Part shown: piece after piece, positions 44,085 through 52,881 of the stretch
Layout: the number at the start of each line of letters is the position of its first letter
Position numbering within the stretch: the first letter of the stretch is position 1
Assembly: GCA_964411985.1 (NCBI GenBank)
Contig: CAYPNF010000014.1
Location: 83,888 to 147,887, forward strand
Source of the DNA: CAYPNF01 sp964411985
GTDB taxonomy: Bacteria; Verrucomicrobiota; Verrucomicrobiia; Limisphaerales; J093
Direction: 5' to 3'
DNA length: 64,000 nucleotides
Notes under the pieces: generated by a model
Told to the model about the DNA's origin: nothing
The model's input: the letters and a program-made list of their open reading frames with translations, nothing else
Databases searched by the model: none
Position numbers and translations under genes: made by a program

Positions 44085-45566
44085 TTAAGGAAGGTTGGTA
44101 TAGCCCATCAGATAGCGGTCGCACTCGCGCGCCACCCCCCGGCCTTCGTTGAAGGCCCAGACCACGAGACTCTGACCGCGGCGACAATCCCCGGCCGCAA
44201 AGATCCCCTTCGTGGTCGTGGTGTACTTGCCGTGGTCGGCCTTGATGTTCGTGCGAGGATCTCTTTCCAGTTTCAATTGGTCGAGCAACTCCTGCTCCGG
44301 TCCCAGGAAACCCATGGCCAATAAGACCAGCTGAGCCGGTATTTCCCGTTCGGTCTTGGGGACTTCTTTGGGGACGAAGCGTCCGGAGGCGTCTTTCTGC
44401 CATTGCACCTGCACGGTGAGGACGCCCTTGATCTGGCCCTTGGAATCTCCAACCAGTTCTTTGACCGTGGTGAGATAGACGCGAGGATCCTCTCCTTGCT
44501 TGGCCTCAGCCTCTTCCTGACCATAGTCCTGTCGGTGGACCTTGGGCCACTCCGGCCAAGGGTTGTCAGCAGCCCGCTGCATGGGGGGCTTGGGCATGAT
44601 CTCGATCTGCACCACACTCTTGCAGCCGTGTCTGAGGGAAGTACCGACACAATCTGTGCCGGTATCGCCGCCACCGACGATGACCACGTCTTTTCCAGCG
44701 GCGGAAATGAACTGGGGGTTACTGTGTCCGTCCAAAATGGATTTGGTGTTGGCCGAGAGGAATTCCATCGCGAAATGAACGCCCTTCAGATTTCGTCCCT
44801 TGGCTTCCAGATCGCGCGGCTTCGTGGCTCCGGTGCAAAGCACGACCGCATCAAACTCGGTGAGGAGTCGCTTGCCGACGTAACTCTTGCCCACCTCGGT
44901 GTTGGTGATGAACTTCACCCCTTCCTCCACCATTTGGTCGACACGCCGCTGCACCAGGCGTTTGTCGAGTTTCATATTGGGGATGCCGTACATGAGGAGG
45001 CCACCCACGCGGTCGGCGCGTTCAAAAACGGTCACCCAATGCCCGGCGCGATTGAGCTGCATGGCGGCCGAGAGGCCAGCTGGGCCTGAGCCTACGACGG
45101 CTACCCGCTTTTCTGTGCGGAAAGAGGGAGGCTGGGGGGTTACCCATCCTTCCTTCCAAGCCCGATCGATGATCGAGCACTCGATGTTCTTGATGGTGAC
45201 CGGGGGGGAATGGATCCCGAGTACGCACGAACCCTCGCAAGGTGCCGGGCAGACGCGGCCGGTGAACTCCGGAAAGTTGTTGGTGCGATGCAGGCGGTCG
45301 AGTGCCTCGCGCCAAAGGCCCCGGTAGACGAGAACGTTCCACTCCGGGATCAGGTTGTTGATGGGACAGCCCGAGGCCATGCCGCTCAAAAGCGTTCCCG
45401 TGTGGCAGAAAGGCGTGCCGCAATCCATGCAGCGAGCACCCTGTTCCTGGAGCTTCCGCAGCTCCATGTGCTGGTGGAATTCATTCCAGTCCTTCAACCG
45501 TTCCAGAGCGGGACGATCGGCCGGAAGCTCGCGCAGATACTCGATGAAGCCAGTTGGTTTACCCAT
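44085..45566 (-). CDS. gltD: Glutamate synthase (NADPH) small subunit
   Basis: The protein has 493 residues. N-terminal Fe-S cysteines are in ARCMDCGTPFCHTG and GCPINN, followed by CPAPCEGSCVLG. The FAD site is VAVVGSGPAGLSAAMQLNRAGH, the NADPH site DVVIVGGGDTGTDCVGTSLRHG, and GIFAAGDCRRGQSLVVWAFNEGR binds FAD near the end. It passes electrons from NADPH to GltB. It lies 120 bp behind gltB on the same strand, the usual order. Full length with all motifs intact. Confidence 0.95.
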   Translation of the reverse strand: MGKPTGFIEYLRELPADRPALERLKDWNEFHQHMELRKLQEQGARCMDCGTPFCHTGTLLSGMASGCPINNLIPEWNVLVYRGLWREALDRLHRTNNFPEFTGRVCPAPCEGSCVLGIHSPPVTIKNIECSIIDRAWKEGWVTPQPPSFRTEKRVAVVGSGPAGLSAAMQLNRAGHWVTVFERADRVGGLLMYGIPNMKLDKRLVQRRVDQMVEEGVKFITNTEVGKSYVGKRLLTEFDAVVLCTGATKPRDLEAKGRNLKGVHFAMEFLSANTKSILDGHSNPQFISAAGKDVVIVGGGDTGTDCVGTSLRHGCKSVVQIEIMPKPPMQRAADNPWPEWPKVHRQDYGQEEAEAKQGEDPRVYLTTVKELVGDSKGQIKGVLTVQVQWQKDASGRFVPKEVPKTEREIPAQLVLLAMGFLGPEQELLDQLKLERDPRTNIKADHGKYTTTTKGIFAAGDCRRGQSLVVWAFNEGRGVARECDRYLMGYTNLP

Positions 45567-45686
45567 GTTCGGTCAAAAGTCAGTTGTCAAATTCGATCTC
45601 ACGTTTGGTTGTACGGACTTGGCTTTTGGGAACCGGGGGGCCGGCACTCGATGGCCTAACCCCCTGGTCTCGAAAAGCCGGCCGGT

Positions 45687-48600
45687 TCACCCGCCCCCTA
45701 GCCGGGCTGCGTCGCGGGCATTTTCTTCAAAAGCGGCCATGACAGCCTCTTCTCCGGTCAGGCCAGCATCTGTCACTCGTTTCATCGATTGCAGCACCCG
45801 GCGATAGTCCTTCGGAATGACCTTCACGAACTTCGCTATGTAGTCATCCCAAAGCACCAGAATCTTGAGCGCGCGCTGGCTGCGAGTGTAGGCGGCGTGG
45901 CGGCTGATCAAGTGCTTCACTTCCTCGATTTCACGTTCTTCTTCGAGACGCTCCAACATGACCATCTGTGGGTTGCAGTGGCGGGCAAAATCCCCGGCCT
46001 CATCCATAATGTAGGCAATGCCTCCCGACATACCCGCGGCGAAATTGCGTCCCACCCCGCCCAGCACGACCACCGAACCACCCGTCATGTACTCACACCC
46101 GTGATCTCCGACCCCTTCCACGACGGCTTTCGCGCCGCTGTTGCGGACGCAGAATCGTTCCCCTGCAATGCCGCGTATGTAGGCTTCTCCGGAGGTGGCA
46201 CCGTAGAGAGCCACATTCCCAATGATGACACTCTCCTCGGAGAGGAACGTGGAACCTGCCGGGGGATACACGGCGATCTTGCCGCCGCTCAAGCCCTTGC
46301 CCAGATAGTCGTTGGCATCCCCTTCCAGGGTGAGAAACATCCCCTTGGGCATGAACGCGCCAAAACTCTGGCCGGCCGAACCCTTGAAGTGGATGCGGAC
46401 GGTGTCCTCGGGCAGACCCTCCGGCCCGTGCCGGCGGGTGATCTCGCTCCCCACGATCGTGCCCACGACCCGGTTCACGTTCCGGATCGGAACTTCAGCT
46501 ACGACCTTCTCTTTCTTCAGGATGGCCGGCTCGCAGATCCGCAGGAGCGTGGTTTTGTCCAAAGACTTCTCGAGACCGTGATCCTGAGGCATCTGGCAAA
46601 AACGGCCCACTTCGGGCGCCAAGGCCGGCTGGTACAGGATGTTCGAGAAATCCAATCCCCTGGTCTTGTAGTGGTCGACCGCTTTTTTGACCTCGAGCAT
46701 GTCCGTGCGTCCCACCATTTCTTGCAGGGTGCGGAACCCGAGCTGGGCCATGTATTCGCGAACCTGCTGGGCCATGAAACGCATGAAGTTGACGACGTGA
46801 TCCGGGTTTCCGGCGAAGTTCTTTCGCAGCTGAGGATCCTGGGTGGCCACGCCGACGGGGCAGGTGTTCAGGTGACAGACCCGCATCATGATGCAGCCGA
46901 GCGCCACCAGCGGGCCAGTGGCGAAACCAAACTCCTCCGCTCCCAACATGGCTGCAATCACCACGTCCCGCCCCGTCTTGAGTTGGCCGTCGGTTTCCAC
47001 CGTGATACGGCTTCGCAGGTTGTTCAGGAGGAGCGTCTGGTGCGTTTCCGCCAGTCCCAATTCCCAGGGGATCCCAGCGTGTTTGATGCTCGACTGGGGT
47101 GAGGCTCCCGTTCCACCGTCATAACCGCTGATCAACACCACGTCGGCATGCGCTTTGGCCACCCCGGCCGCCACCGTGCCCACACCCACTTCGGCCACGA
47201 GCTTCACGCTCACGCGGGCGTGTTCGTTGGCATTCTTCAAGTCGTGGATCAATTCCGCCAGATCTTCGATGGAATAAATGTCGTGGTGCGGAGGCGGCGA
47301 GATGAGGCCGACGCCGGGCGTGGAATGCCGGGTTTTGGCGATCCAGGGATAGACCTTGGTGCCGGGTAACTGGCCGCCCTCACCGGGTTTGGCTCCCTGC
47401 GCCATTTTGATCTGCAGTTCGCGGGCGTTGACCAAGTAATGGCTCGTCACCCCGAACCGGCCGGAGGCGACTTGCTTAATGGCGCTGTTTCGGGAGTCGC
47501 CGCTGGCTTCGGGCTTGTACCGTTCCGGGTCTTCTCCGCCTTCGCCGGTGTTGCTCTTTCCGCCCAGCCGGTTCATGGCAGTGGCCAAGGCCTCATGGGC
47601 TTCTTTGGAGATGGAGCCGTACGACATCGCACCCGTCTTGAAACGCTTCACAAGGCTTTCGACGGACTCCACTTCCTCGATGGGAATGGCCTTCCCAGTC
47701 TTGAAGCCGAGCAATCCGCGCAAAGTGCAAAGACATTGCGACTGGTTATCCACTAAATCAGTATACTCCCGGAACAACTTCGGGCTGGCGGTACGACAAG
47801 CCATTTGCAGCTTGTGAATCGTCTGGGGGTTGAACAGGTGATACTCCCCGTCCTGCCGCCATTGGTATTGCCCACCCGGATCGAGCGTTTGTTCCTCCAG
47901 CGTTCTGGGATCAAAGGACTTCTGATGACGGACAGTAACCTCTTTCGCGATCGCCTCCAGGTTGATGCCTTCGATGCGCGAAGGGGTCCAGGTGAAATAC
48001 TTGTCAATGACCGAATGATGCAATCCGATGGCCTCGAAAATCTGGGCTCCACGGTAACTCTGAATGGTGGAGATCCCCATCTTGGAGATGACTTTGACCA
48101 CCCCTTTGACCACCGCTTTCACGTAATTCTTACAGGCAGTCTTGTGGTCGATGTTCTTGAGCAGCCCCTGGCTGATCATGTCGTCCAATGTCTCGAAGGC
48201 CAGGTAAGGATTGACGGCTCCACAGCCGAAACCAATCAGGACTGCGAAGTGGTGGACTTCGCGTGGTTCTCCCGATTCCAGCACCATTCCCACTTTGGTG
48301 CGTGTGCCGCCTCGGATCAAATGGTGGTGGAGGCCTGAGACGGCCAGCAAGGCGGGAATGGGAGCGCTCTCCGCATCCACTCCGCGATCCGACAAGATGA
48401 GGATGTTCACCCCGTCCTTGATGGCCTGATCGGCCTTGGTGTAGAGCGCTTCAATGGCACGTTCCAGACCGACCCCGCCTTCCGCCGGATTATAGAGGAT
48501 GGGTAGCGTGAGGGATTTGAAGCCGCGCTGGGAAATATGTCGAAGCTTGCCCAATTCCTCATTCGTCAGTATCGGGGCTTTTAGCTCGATCAAGCGGCAG

Positions 48601-50318
48601 CTCTCCGGCTCGGGGTGTAGCAGGTTGCGCTCGGAACCGATCGTGGTTTCGGCCGAAGTCACGATCTCCTCACGAATACAGTCGATCGGAGGATTGGTGA
48701 CTTGGGCAAAAAGCTGTTTGAAATAGTTGTAAAGCAGCTGCGGCCGACTCGAGAGCACGGCCAGGGGCGTGTCCGTTCCCATGGAACCTACCGGCTCAAC
48801 GCCATCCCGCGCCATCGGCGAAAGGATCACGCGCAGGTCCTCAAACGTATACCCGAAAGCGAGTTGACGCTTCAGCACCGTCCGGTGGTCTGCTTCGGGC
48901 AAGTGAGGGGCTTCGGGCAGGTGGGCCAGTTCCACCATGTGCTGGTTGAGCCACTTCTGGTAGGGTTGCGCGGAGGCAATCTGACGCTTGATCTCCTCGT
49001 CCGAGATGATCCGTCCTTCCTCCGTATCCACCAGGAGCATGCGGCCTGGCTGGAGACGCCCCTTGGAGAGCACCCGGTCCGGTGCGATGTCGAGAACCCC
49101 CACTTCTGAGGCCAAGATCACCATGTCATCCTTGGTGACATAATAGCGTGAAGGCCGAAGACCGTTGCGATCCAGCACCGCACCGATGCGAATGCCATCC
49201 GTGAAGGCAATGGATGCGGGGCCGTCCCAAGGTTCCATGAGGCAGCTGTGGTACTCGTAAAAGGCCCTCTTCTCCGGGCTCATCTGCTCGTGGTTGGTCC
49301 ACGGCTCCGGGATCATCATCATGACCGCGTGGGGCAGGGACCGTCCCGCGAGGACCAGCAACTCCAGGCAGTTGTCGAACATCGCCGAGTCGCTTCCGTT
49401 GGTGTTGATGATGGGGAGGATGGCTTTGACATTATCCCCAAAGAGGTCCGATTGGAACATGGCCTCGCGTGCATGCATCCAGTTGATGTTGCCGCGCAAG
49501 GTATTGATCTCCCCGTTATGCGCAACATAACGGTAAGGATGGCCACGTTCCCAGCTGGGAAACGTGTTGGTGCTGAAACGGGAGTGCACCAGCGCCAGGG
49601 AAGTTTCCATCAACGGATTGACCAGATCCGGGAAGTACTGAGGCAACTGGCCAGGCATGAGCATGCCCTTATAGGTCAGGGTCTTATAGGAAAGGCTGGC
49701 CATGTACCAGAAGTGGCTCCCTTTTAGGCCCGATCCGCGGATTTCGGTCACCGCGCGCTTGCGAATCAGATACAGCTTCCGCTCGAAAGCCATATCATCA
49801 GCCAAGTTCGGATTCCTGCGGATGACCACCTGTCTCATGAACGGTTCCGAGGCTCGGGCGGTGGCTCCCAACATGGAATTGTCGGTGGGCACGGTGCGCC
49901 AACCCAGAACCTCCTGGCCTTCCTCCGCCACCACCACCTCAAAGAGGCGTTCGCAGTTCTTTCGATGCGCTGGATCGGTGGGCAGGAAGGCAAAACCGAC
50001 GCCATACTGGCCCGGGGGAGGGAGAGTGATTCCGACGTCGGCGCAGGCCTTGGCCAGGAACCGATGGGGCATTTGCATCAGAACACCCGCTCCATCGCCG
50101 GTGTTCGCTTCGCAGCCGCAGGCGCCGCGGTGATCCAGGTTTACCAGGATCTGCAACCCCTGCTGCACAATCTCGTGCGAGCGCTTCCCCTTCACGTTCA
50201 CGACAAAGCCCACCCCGCAGCTGTCGTGTTCAAATTGCGGATCATATAGCCCCTGCTTTGCCGGGGGCCCGGTCAACGGAAGTTGGTTCGCGTTCGAGTT
50301 CAAGGTCTCGCTACTCAT
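45687..50318 (-). CDS. gltB: Glutamate synthase large subunit
   Basis: The protein has 1543 residues. Cys34 in FEHDSCGVGF is the glutaminase nucleophile, so the first 33 residues are a propeptide to be removed. Domains in order: class II glutamine amidotransferase (~34-430), central domain (~480-780), FMN-binding synthase domain (~840-1230) with the 3Fe-4S cysteines in MMRVCHLNTCPVG, and the GXGXG beta-helix (~1290-1490). It makes two glutamates from glutamine and 2-oxoglutarate. Length is standard for bacterial NADPH-GOGAT. A promoter with phased repeats lies upstream. Confidence 0.96.
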   Translation of the reverse strand: MSSETLNSNANQLPLTGPPAKQGLYDPQFEHDSCGVGFVVNVKGKRSHEIVQQGLQILVNLDHRGACGCEANTGDGAGVLMQMPHRFLAKACADVGITLPPPGQYGVGFAFLPTDPAHRKNCERLFEVVVAEEGQEVLGWRTVPTDNSMLGATARASEPFMRQVVIRRNPNLADDMAFERKLYLIRKRAVTEIRGSGLKGSHFWYMASLSYKTLTYKGMLMPGQLPQYFPDLVNPLMETSLALVHSRFSTNTFPSWERGHPYRYVAHNGEINTLRGNINWMHAREAMFQSDLFGDNVKAILPIINTNGSDSAMFDNCLELLVLAGRSLPHAVMMMIPEPWTNHEQMSPEKRAFYEYHSCLMEPWDGPASIAFTDGIRIGAVLDRNGLRPSRYYVTKDDMVILASEVGVLDIAPDRVLSKGRLQPGRMLLVDTEEGRIISDEEIKRQIASAQPYQKWLNQHMVELAHLPEAPHLPEADHRTVLKRQLAFGYTFEDLRVILSPMARDGVEPVGSMGTDTPLAVLSSRPQLLYNYFKQLFAQVTNPPIDCIREEIVTSAETTIGSERNLLHPEPESCRLIELKAPILTNEELGKLRHISQRGFKSLTLPILYNPAEGGVGLERAIEALYTKADQAIKDGVNILILSDRGVDAESAPIPALLAVSGLHHHLIRGGTRTKVGMVLESGEPREVHHFAVLIGFGCGAVNPYLAFETLDDMISQGLLKNIDHKTACKNYVKAVVKGVVKVISKMGISTIQSYRGAQIFEAIGLHHSVIDKYFTWTPSRIEGINLEAIAKEVTVRHQKSFDPRTLEEQTLDPGGQYQWRQDGEYHLFNPQTIHKLQMACRTASPKLFREYTDLVDNQSQCLCTLRGLLGFKTGKAIPIEEVESVESLVKRFKTGAMSYGSISKEAHEALATAMNRLGGKSNTGEGGEDPERYKPEASGDSRNSAIKQVASGRFGVTSHYLVNARELQIKMAQGAKPGEGGQLPGTKVYPWIAKTRHSTPGVGLISPPPHHDIYSIEDLAELIHDLKNANEHARVSVKLVAEVGVGTVAAGVAKAHADVVLISGYDGGTGASPQSSIKHAGIPWELGLAETHQTLLLNNLRSRITVETDGQLKTGRDVVIAAMLGAEEFGFATGPLVALGCIMMRVCHLNTCPVGVATQDPQLRKNFAGNPDHVVNFMRFMAQQVREYMAQLGFRTLQEMVGRTDMLEVKKAVDHYKTRGLDFSNILYQPALAPEVGRFCQMPQDHGLEKSLDKTTLLRICEPAILKKEKVVAEVPIRNVNRVVGTIVGSEITRRHGPEGLPEDTVRIHFKGSAGQSFGAFMPKGMFLTLEGDANDYLGKGLSGGKIAVYPPAGSTFLSEESVIIGNVALYGATSGEAYIRGIAGERFCVRNSGAKAVVEGVGDHGCEYMTGGSVVVLGGVGRNFAAGMSGGIAYIMDEAGDFARHCNPQMVMLERLEEEREIEEVKHLISRHAAYTRSQRALKILVLWDDYIAKFVKVIPKDYRRVLQSMKRVTDAGLTGEEAVMAAFEENARDAARLGGG

Positions 50319-50357
50319 CGTATTCCTGAGCCAGTTTTCGATTCTCTAACTTTAATC

Positions 50358-50386
50358 AGTATAAAAGTTGACAATTGTTGACGCAA
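50358..50386 (-). promoter_or_regulatory. Candidate gltB promoter with overlapping direct repeats
   Basis: On the minus strand, TTGCGT (50386-50381) and TATACT (50363-50358) are separated by 17 bp, putting the start of transcription about 32 bp before the gltB ATG at 50318. On the plus strand the spacer holds GTTGAC twice, at 50367-50372 and 50377-50382, exactly 10 bp (one helical turn) apart. That is a plausible operator for a nitrogen regulator, not identified. Confidence 0.45.
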
Positions 50387-50552
50387 AGCAACTAAGCCTG
50401 CAATAGGGATTTCACCTTTTTGGCCTCTCCGGGTCGGCTGACAACCAAACCTGCCGGAAGGAACGGTGAACCCCAGGAGAAACAGGTGGGACATCCAGTT
50501 CTCCTATCTACCTGACTGATATGGAGATACTGATTTCCCTACAGATCCAGGA

Positions 50553-51398
50553 TCAAATCAGCTTTACCGTCCCCCAATATACGTCCAGTCGGCGGGTAAG
50601 GTAGAGCTGTATGGCCTTGACCAACACTTTCGTCTCCAGTTTCTGACCGGCAGCGACAATCTCTTTCAACGCCATGTTCGGCCGGATCGGGAAGCAGGCC
50701 TGGGAAATAATCGGCCCCTCATCGAGCCGCATACTCACAAAATGGGCAGTCACCCCAACGATCTTGACACCGTATTCGTAGGCCTGCCGGTAGGCTTGTG
50801 GCCCCGGGAAGCTGGGAAGGAGCGAAGGATGGACGTTGATGATCTTGTTCTTGTATCGCCACACGAAATTGGGCGACAGGATCTTCATAAATCGCGCCAA
50901 CACCACAAAATCGATCTGACGCGCCTCGAGCTCAGCCAAAACCTTTTGCTCGGCTTCCGCCCGGTCCAGCCAAGGTACCAACACAAAGGGAAGTTTGTGC
51001 TTCGCGGCGATGGGCTCGAGATCCCGCCGGTTGCCTACTACCACTGCAGGATCCGCCTTGATTCGGCCAGACTTGCACGCAGCCAAAATTCCTTCCAGGC
51101 AATGGGGCTCCTTGGTCACCATCAGCGCAAGCTGTTGGCGCCTGCGGGGCTCAGCGCTCCGCAGCTTAATTTCCATCTCCAACTCGCGGCCCAGGGCCTC
51201 CAATCCAGATCGGAGCCGGTTCACGTCCCAATCGCTCGGTTTCCACGAAGCCTGAAGGGTCATGCTGAATTGACCCCTCGTGACCTGCTCCTCCAGCGCT
51301 TCAATGTTCGCCTTTCGGTCAAACAAGAAGCTTGTGACCCGCGCAATGACCCCGGTCTTGTCGCGGCCGATCACAGTGATGGTGGCAAGCTGTTTCAT
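50553..51398 (-). CDS. purU: Formyltetrahydrofolate deformylase
   Basis: The protein has 281 residues. An N-terminal ACT domain (ITVIGRDKTGVIARVTSFLFDRKANIEALEEQV) is followed by a formyl-transferase fold with NVHPSLLPSFPG, preceded by VVGNRRDLEPIA and followed by VGVTAHFVSMRLDEGPII. That pair of domains is diagnostic of PurU, which hydrolyses 10-formyl-THF to formate and THF to balance one-carbon and glycine/methionine pools. It stands upstream of gltB's promoter, 234 bp away, on the same strand but probably in a separate unit. Confidence 0.93.
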   Translation of the reverse strand: MKQLATITVIGRDKTGVIARVTSFLFDRKANIEALEEQVTRGQFSMTLQASWKPSDWDVNRLRSGLEALGRELEMEIKLRSAEPRRRQQLALMVTKEPHCLEGILAACKSGRIKADPAVVVGNRRDLEPIAAKHKLPFVLVPWLDRAEAEQKVLAELEARQIDFVVLARFMKILSPNFVWRYKNKIINVHPSLLPSFPGPQAYRQAYEYGVKIVGVTAHFVSMRLDEGPIISQACFPIRPNMALKEIVAAGQKLETKVLVKAIQLYLTRRLDVYWGTVKLI

Positions 51399-51476
51399 CC
51401 GGGTGGATTAGAAACGGTCATCCGCTTTCTGCGAAGCACAAAATGAAGAAAAAGTCTTCTCCAATCGGTAAAACAC

Positions 51477-51953
51477 TCATCCAGGATCCTGGATCGAGGA
51501 AAGAGCCTCCAATAAAACGCACTGAAAATAGCCAGTCAGGTCCATCGTCACCCGAAATGACTGCATCTCCTCCGGCAGTTCTCCTTCGGGCAGCGTCGCC
51601 GGACAGCCGAGCTGAACCCAGCTTCCCACGCGGAGGTCATTCAGGACTTGCAGAAGCCACTCCCCCTCCTCGCGCTTGACGCGGAGTAGGAAGCCAGCGC
51701 CAGGCTTGACGACCGGTCCGAACCTTCTCTTGAGCCAGGAACGGACCTTGGTCTCGTTAGCCTGCTTCTCCGCTGCCATGGCCTCCTCCAGGACCTGTTG
51801 GGCATCGCCCGGCGAGGGTTGGGGCACGCGGTGGGCCCGATGGTAGGAGACCGGAATAAGGGGGTACAGTGCGAGCAGGTGCTCAAAGAGTTCGCCTTCG
51901 TTCTTGGAGAGGCTGAAAAGCAGCATTCGCCCGTCGTGTCGGACGAGTTTCAT
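51477..51953 (-). CDS. DUF2017-like protein coupled to ClpS
   Basis: The protein has 158 residues, soluble, with no signal peptide. A hydrophobic-helical first part (LFEHLLALYPLIP) is followed by a charged middle and a second part with LLQVLNDLRVGSWVQLG, which recalls the VRLALGTRL-type region of actinobacterial DUF2017. It overlaps the clpS stop by 4 bp (ATGA at 51950-51953), the same order as clpS-DUF2017 in Actinobacteria. The family name rests on that context plus weak similarity. A role in substrate delivery with ClpS is possible. Confidence 0.55.
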   Translation of the reverse strand: MKLVRHDGRMLLFSLSKNEGELFEHLLALYPLIPVSYHRAHRVPQPSPGDAQQVLEEAMAAEKQANETKVRSWLKRRFGPVVKPGAGFLLRVKREEGEWLLQVLNDLRVGSWVQLGCPATLPEGELPEEMQSFRVTMDLTGYFQCVLLEALSSIQDPG

Positions 51954-52258
51954 GGATCACGCTCCATGGTGGCGCTCAAGCCGTACTTCTGCAGTTGGTG
52001 AACAAAGTGCTCAGCACGTTCGAGACTTTCCCGAACCAGCAGGCTTTTCCCCTGCTCATGCACTTGAAGCATGTGAAACTCCGCTTTGGCCTTGTCCCAC
52101 CCGAAGACCACGCGAAAGACGTGGGTGACATAGACCATGTAGTTCACCGGGTCATTCCAGCAGATCACCAAGTACCCGGGGTCAAGCTCCCTCTTGGGCT
52201 TGGTTTCCGCCCCTTTTTGAACGGTTGGCAGGCTGGATGGGGTGGGATCGTCAGCCAT
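51950..52258 (-). CDS. clpS: ATP-dependent Clp protease adaptor ClpS
   Basis: The protein has 102 residues. The core VICWNDPVNYMVYVTHVF is the N-end-rule binding motif (consensus LxNDDxTxMEFVVxVL), with Asn-Asp present. MLQVHEQGKSLLV and LERAEHFVHQLQKYGLSATME complete the fold. The WNDPVN wording is closest to the actinobacterial type. ClpS hands N-degron substrates to ClpA or ClpC. No clpA or clpC is in the window. The first ~25 residues are a flexible Pro/Lys-rich extension. Confidence 0.9.
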   Translation of the reverse strand: MADDPTPSSLPTVQKGAETKPKRELDPGYLVICWNDPVNYMVYVTHVFRVVFGWDKAKAEFHMLQVHEQGKSLLVRESLERAEHFVHQLQKYGLSATMERDP

Positions 52259-52345
52259 ACGCTAGCTATTACAGCGTGGTCCCGCGCGTGCGATGGAAGC
52301 ACCCTTGTTTCGTTAGGAAAAGCATGGGGCGACAAGGGATGCTTC

Positions 52346-52735
52346 TTAGCTCTTCCAGTCGAAGGCGCGCTTCTTGACGGCGTAGAGGTAACCTACGAAC
52401 AAGACCCCGAGAAAACTGAGCATGGAGAAAAAAATCAGGTTCGTGGTGGCAGGATCGGCCAACATCTTCCGGTACACGACGGCCCAGGGATACAGGAAGA
52501 CCACCTCGATATCAAAAAGGATAAAAAGCATCGCCACCAGGTAGAAACGGATCGAAAGCCGGGTGCTGCCCTCGCCGATCGGGATCATCCCACATTCGTA
52601 AGGAGTGTCCTTCACTCGTGTGCGGCGGGCAGCCTTGCCCAGCAGCACCGAGAAAACCAGCATCCCTGCCGTAAACACCACCGCTAGGAGGATCAGCATC
52701 AATACCGGAATGTACTGCTGGAACTGCGAAACCAT
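52346..52735 (-). CDS. nuoA: NADH-quinone oxidoreductase subunit A
   Basis: The protein has 129 residues with three membrane helices. PYECGMIPIGEGSTRLSIRFYLVAMLFILFDIEVVFLYPWAV is the diagnostic block of complex I subunit A (ND3), including the loop Cys. The loop next to it is part of the quinone channel. No other nuo gene adjoins it: clpS follows downstream and a divergent gene lies upstream. Complex I subunits must lie elsewhere. Confidence 0.93.
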   Translation of the reverse strand: MVSQFQQYIPVLMLILLAVVFTAGMLVFSVLLGKAARRTRVKDTPYECGMIPIGEGSTRLSIRFYLVAMLFILFDIEVVFLYPWAVVYRKMLADPATTNLIFFSMLSFLGVLFVGYLYAVKKRAFDWKS

Positions 52736-52881
52736 AAAGGGAAGCTAGGTAACCACCAGGAGACTGGCAAGCCCAAAACCCCAGCATGACGGCTGGAGCA
52801 TCGCCCGGCCCGAGCCCCAAGCTCCTACTCGGCAATTGTCTGGCCATGCAGCCGACTTTGCTTCAGAGTTTCCCTGTAGCT

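Noticed and set aside
45789..47102. A 437-codon open frame on the plus strand opposite gltB
   Set aside because: gltB is certain here. The antisense protein has no recognisable fold and is a by-product of codon bias.
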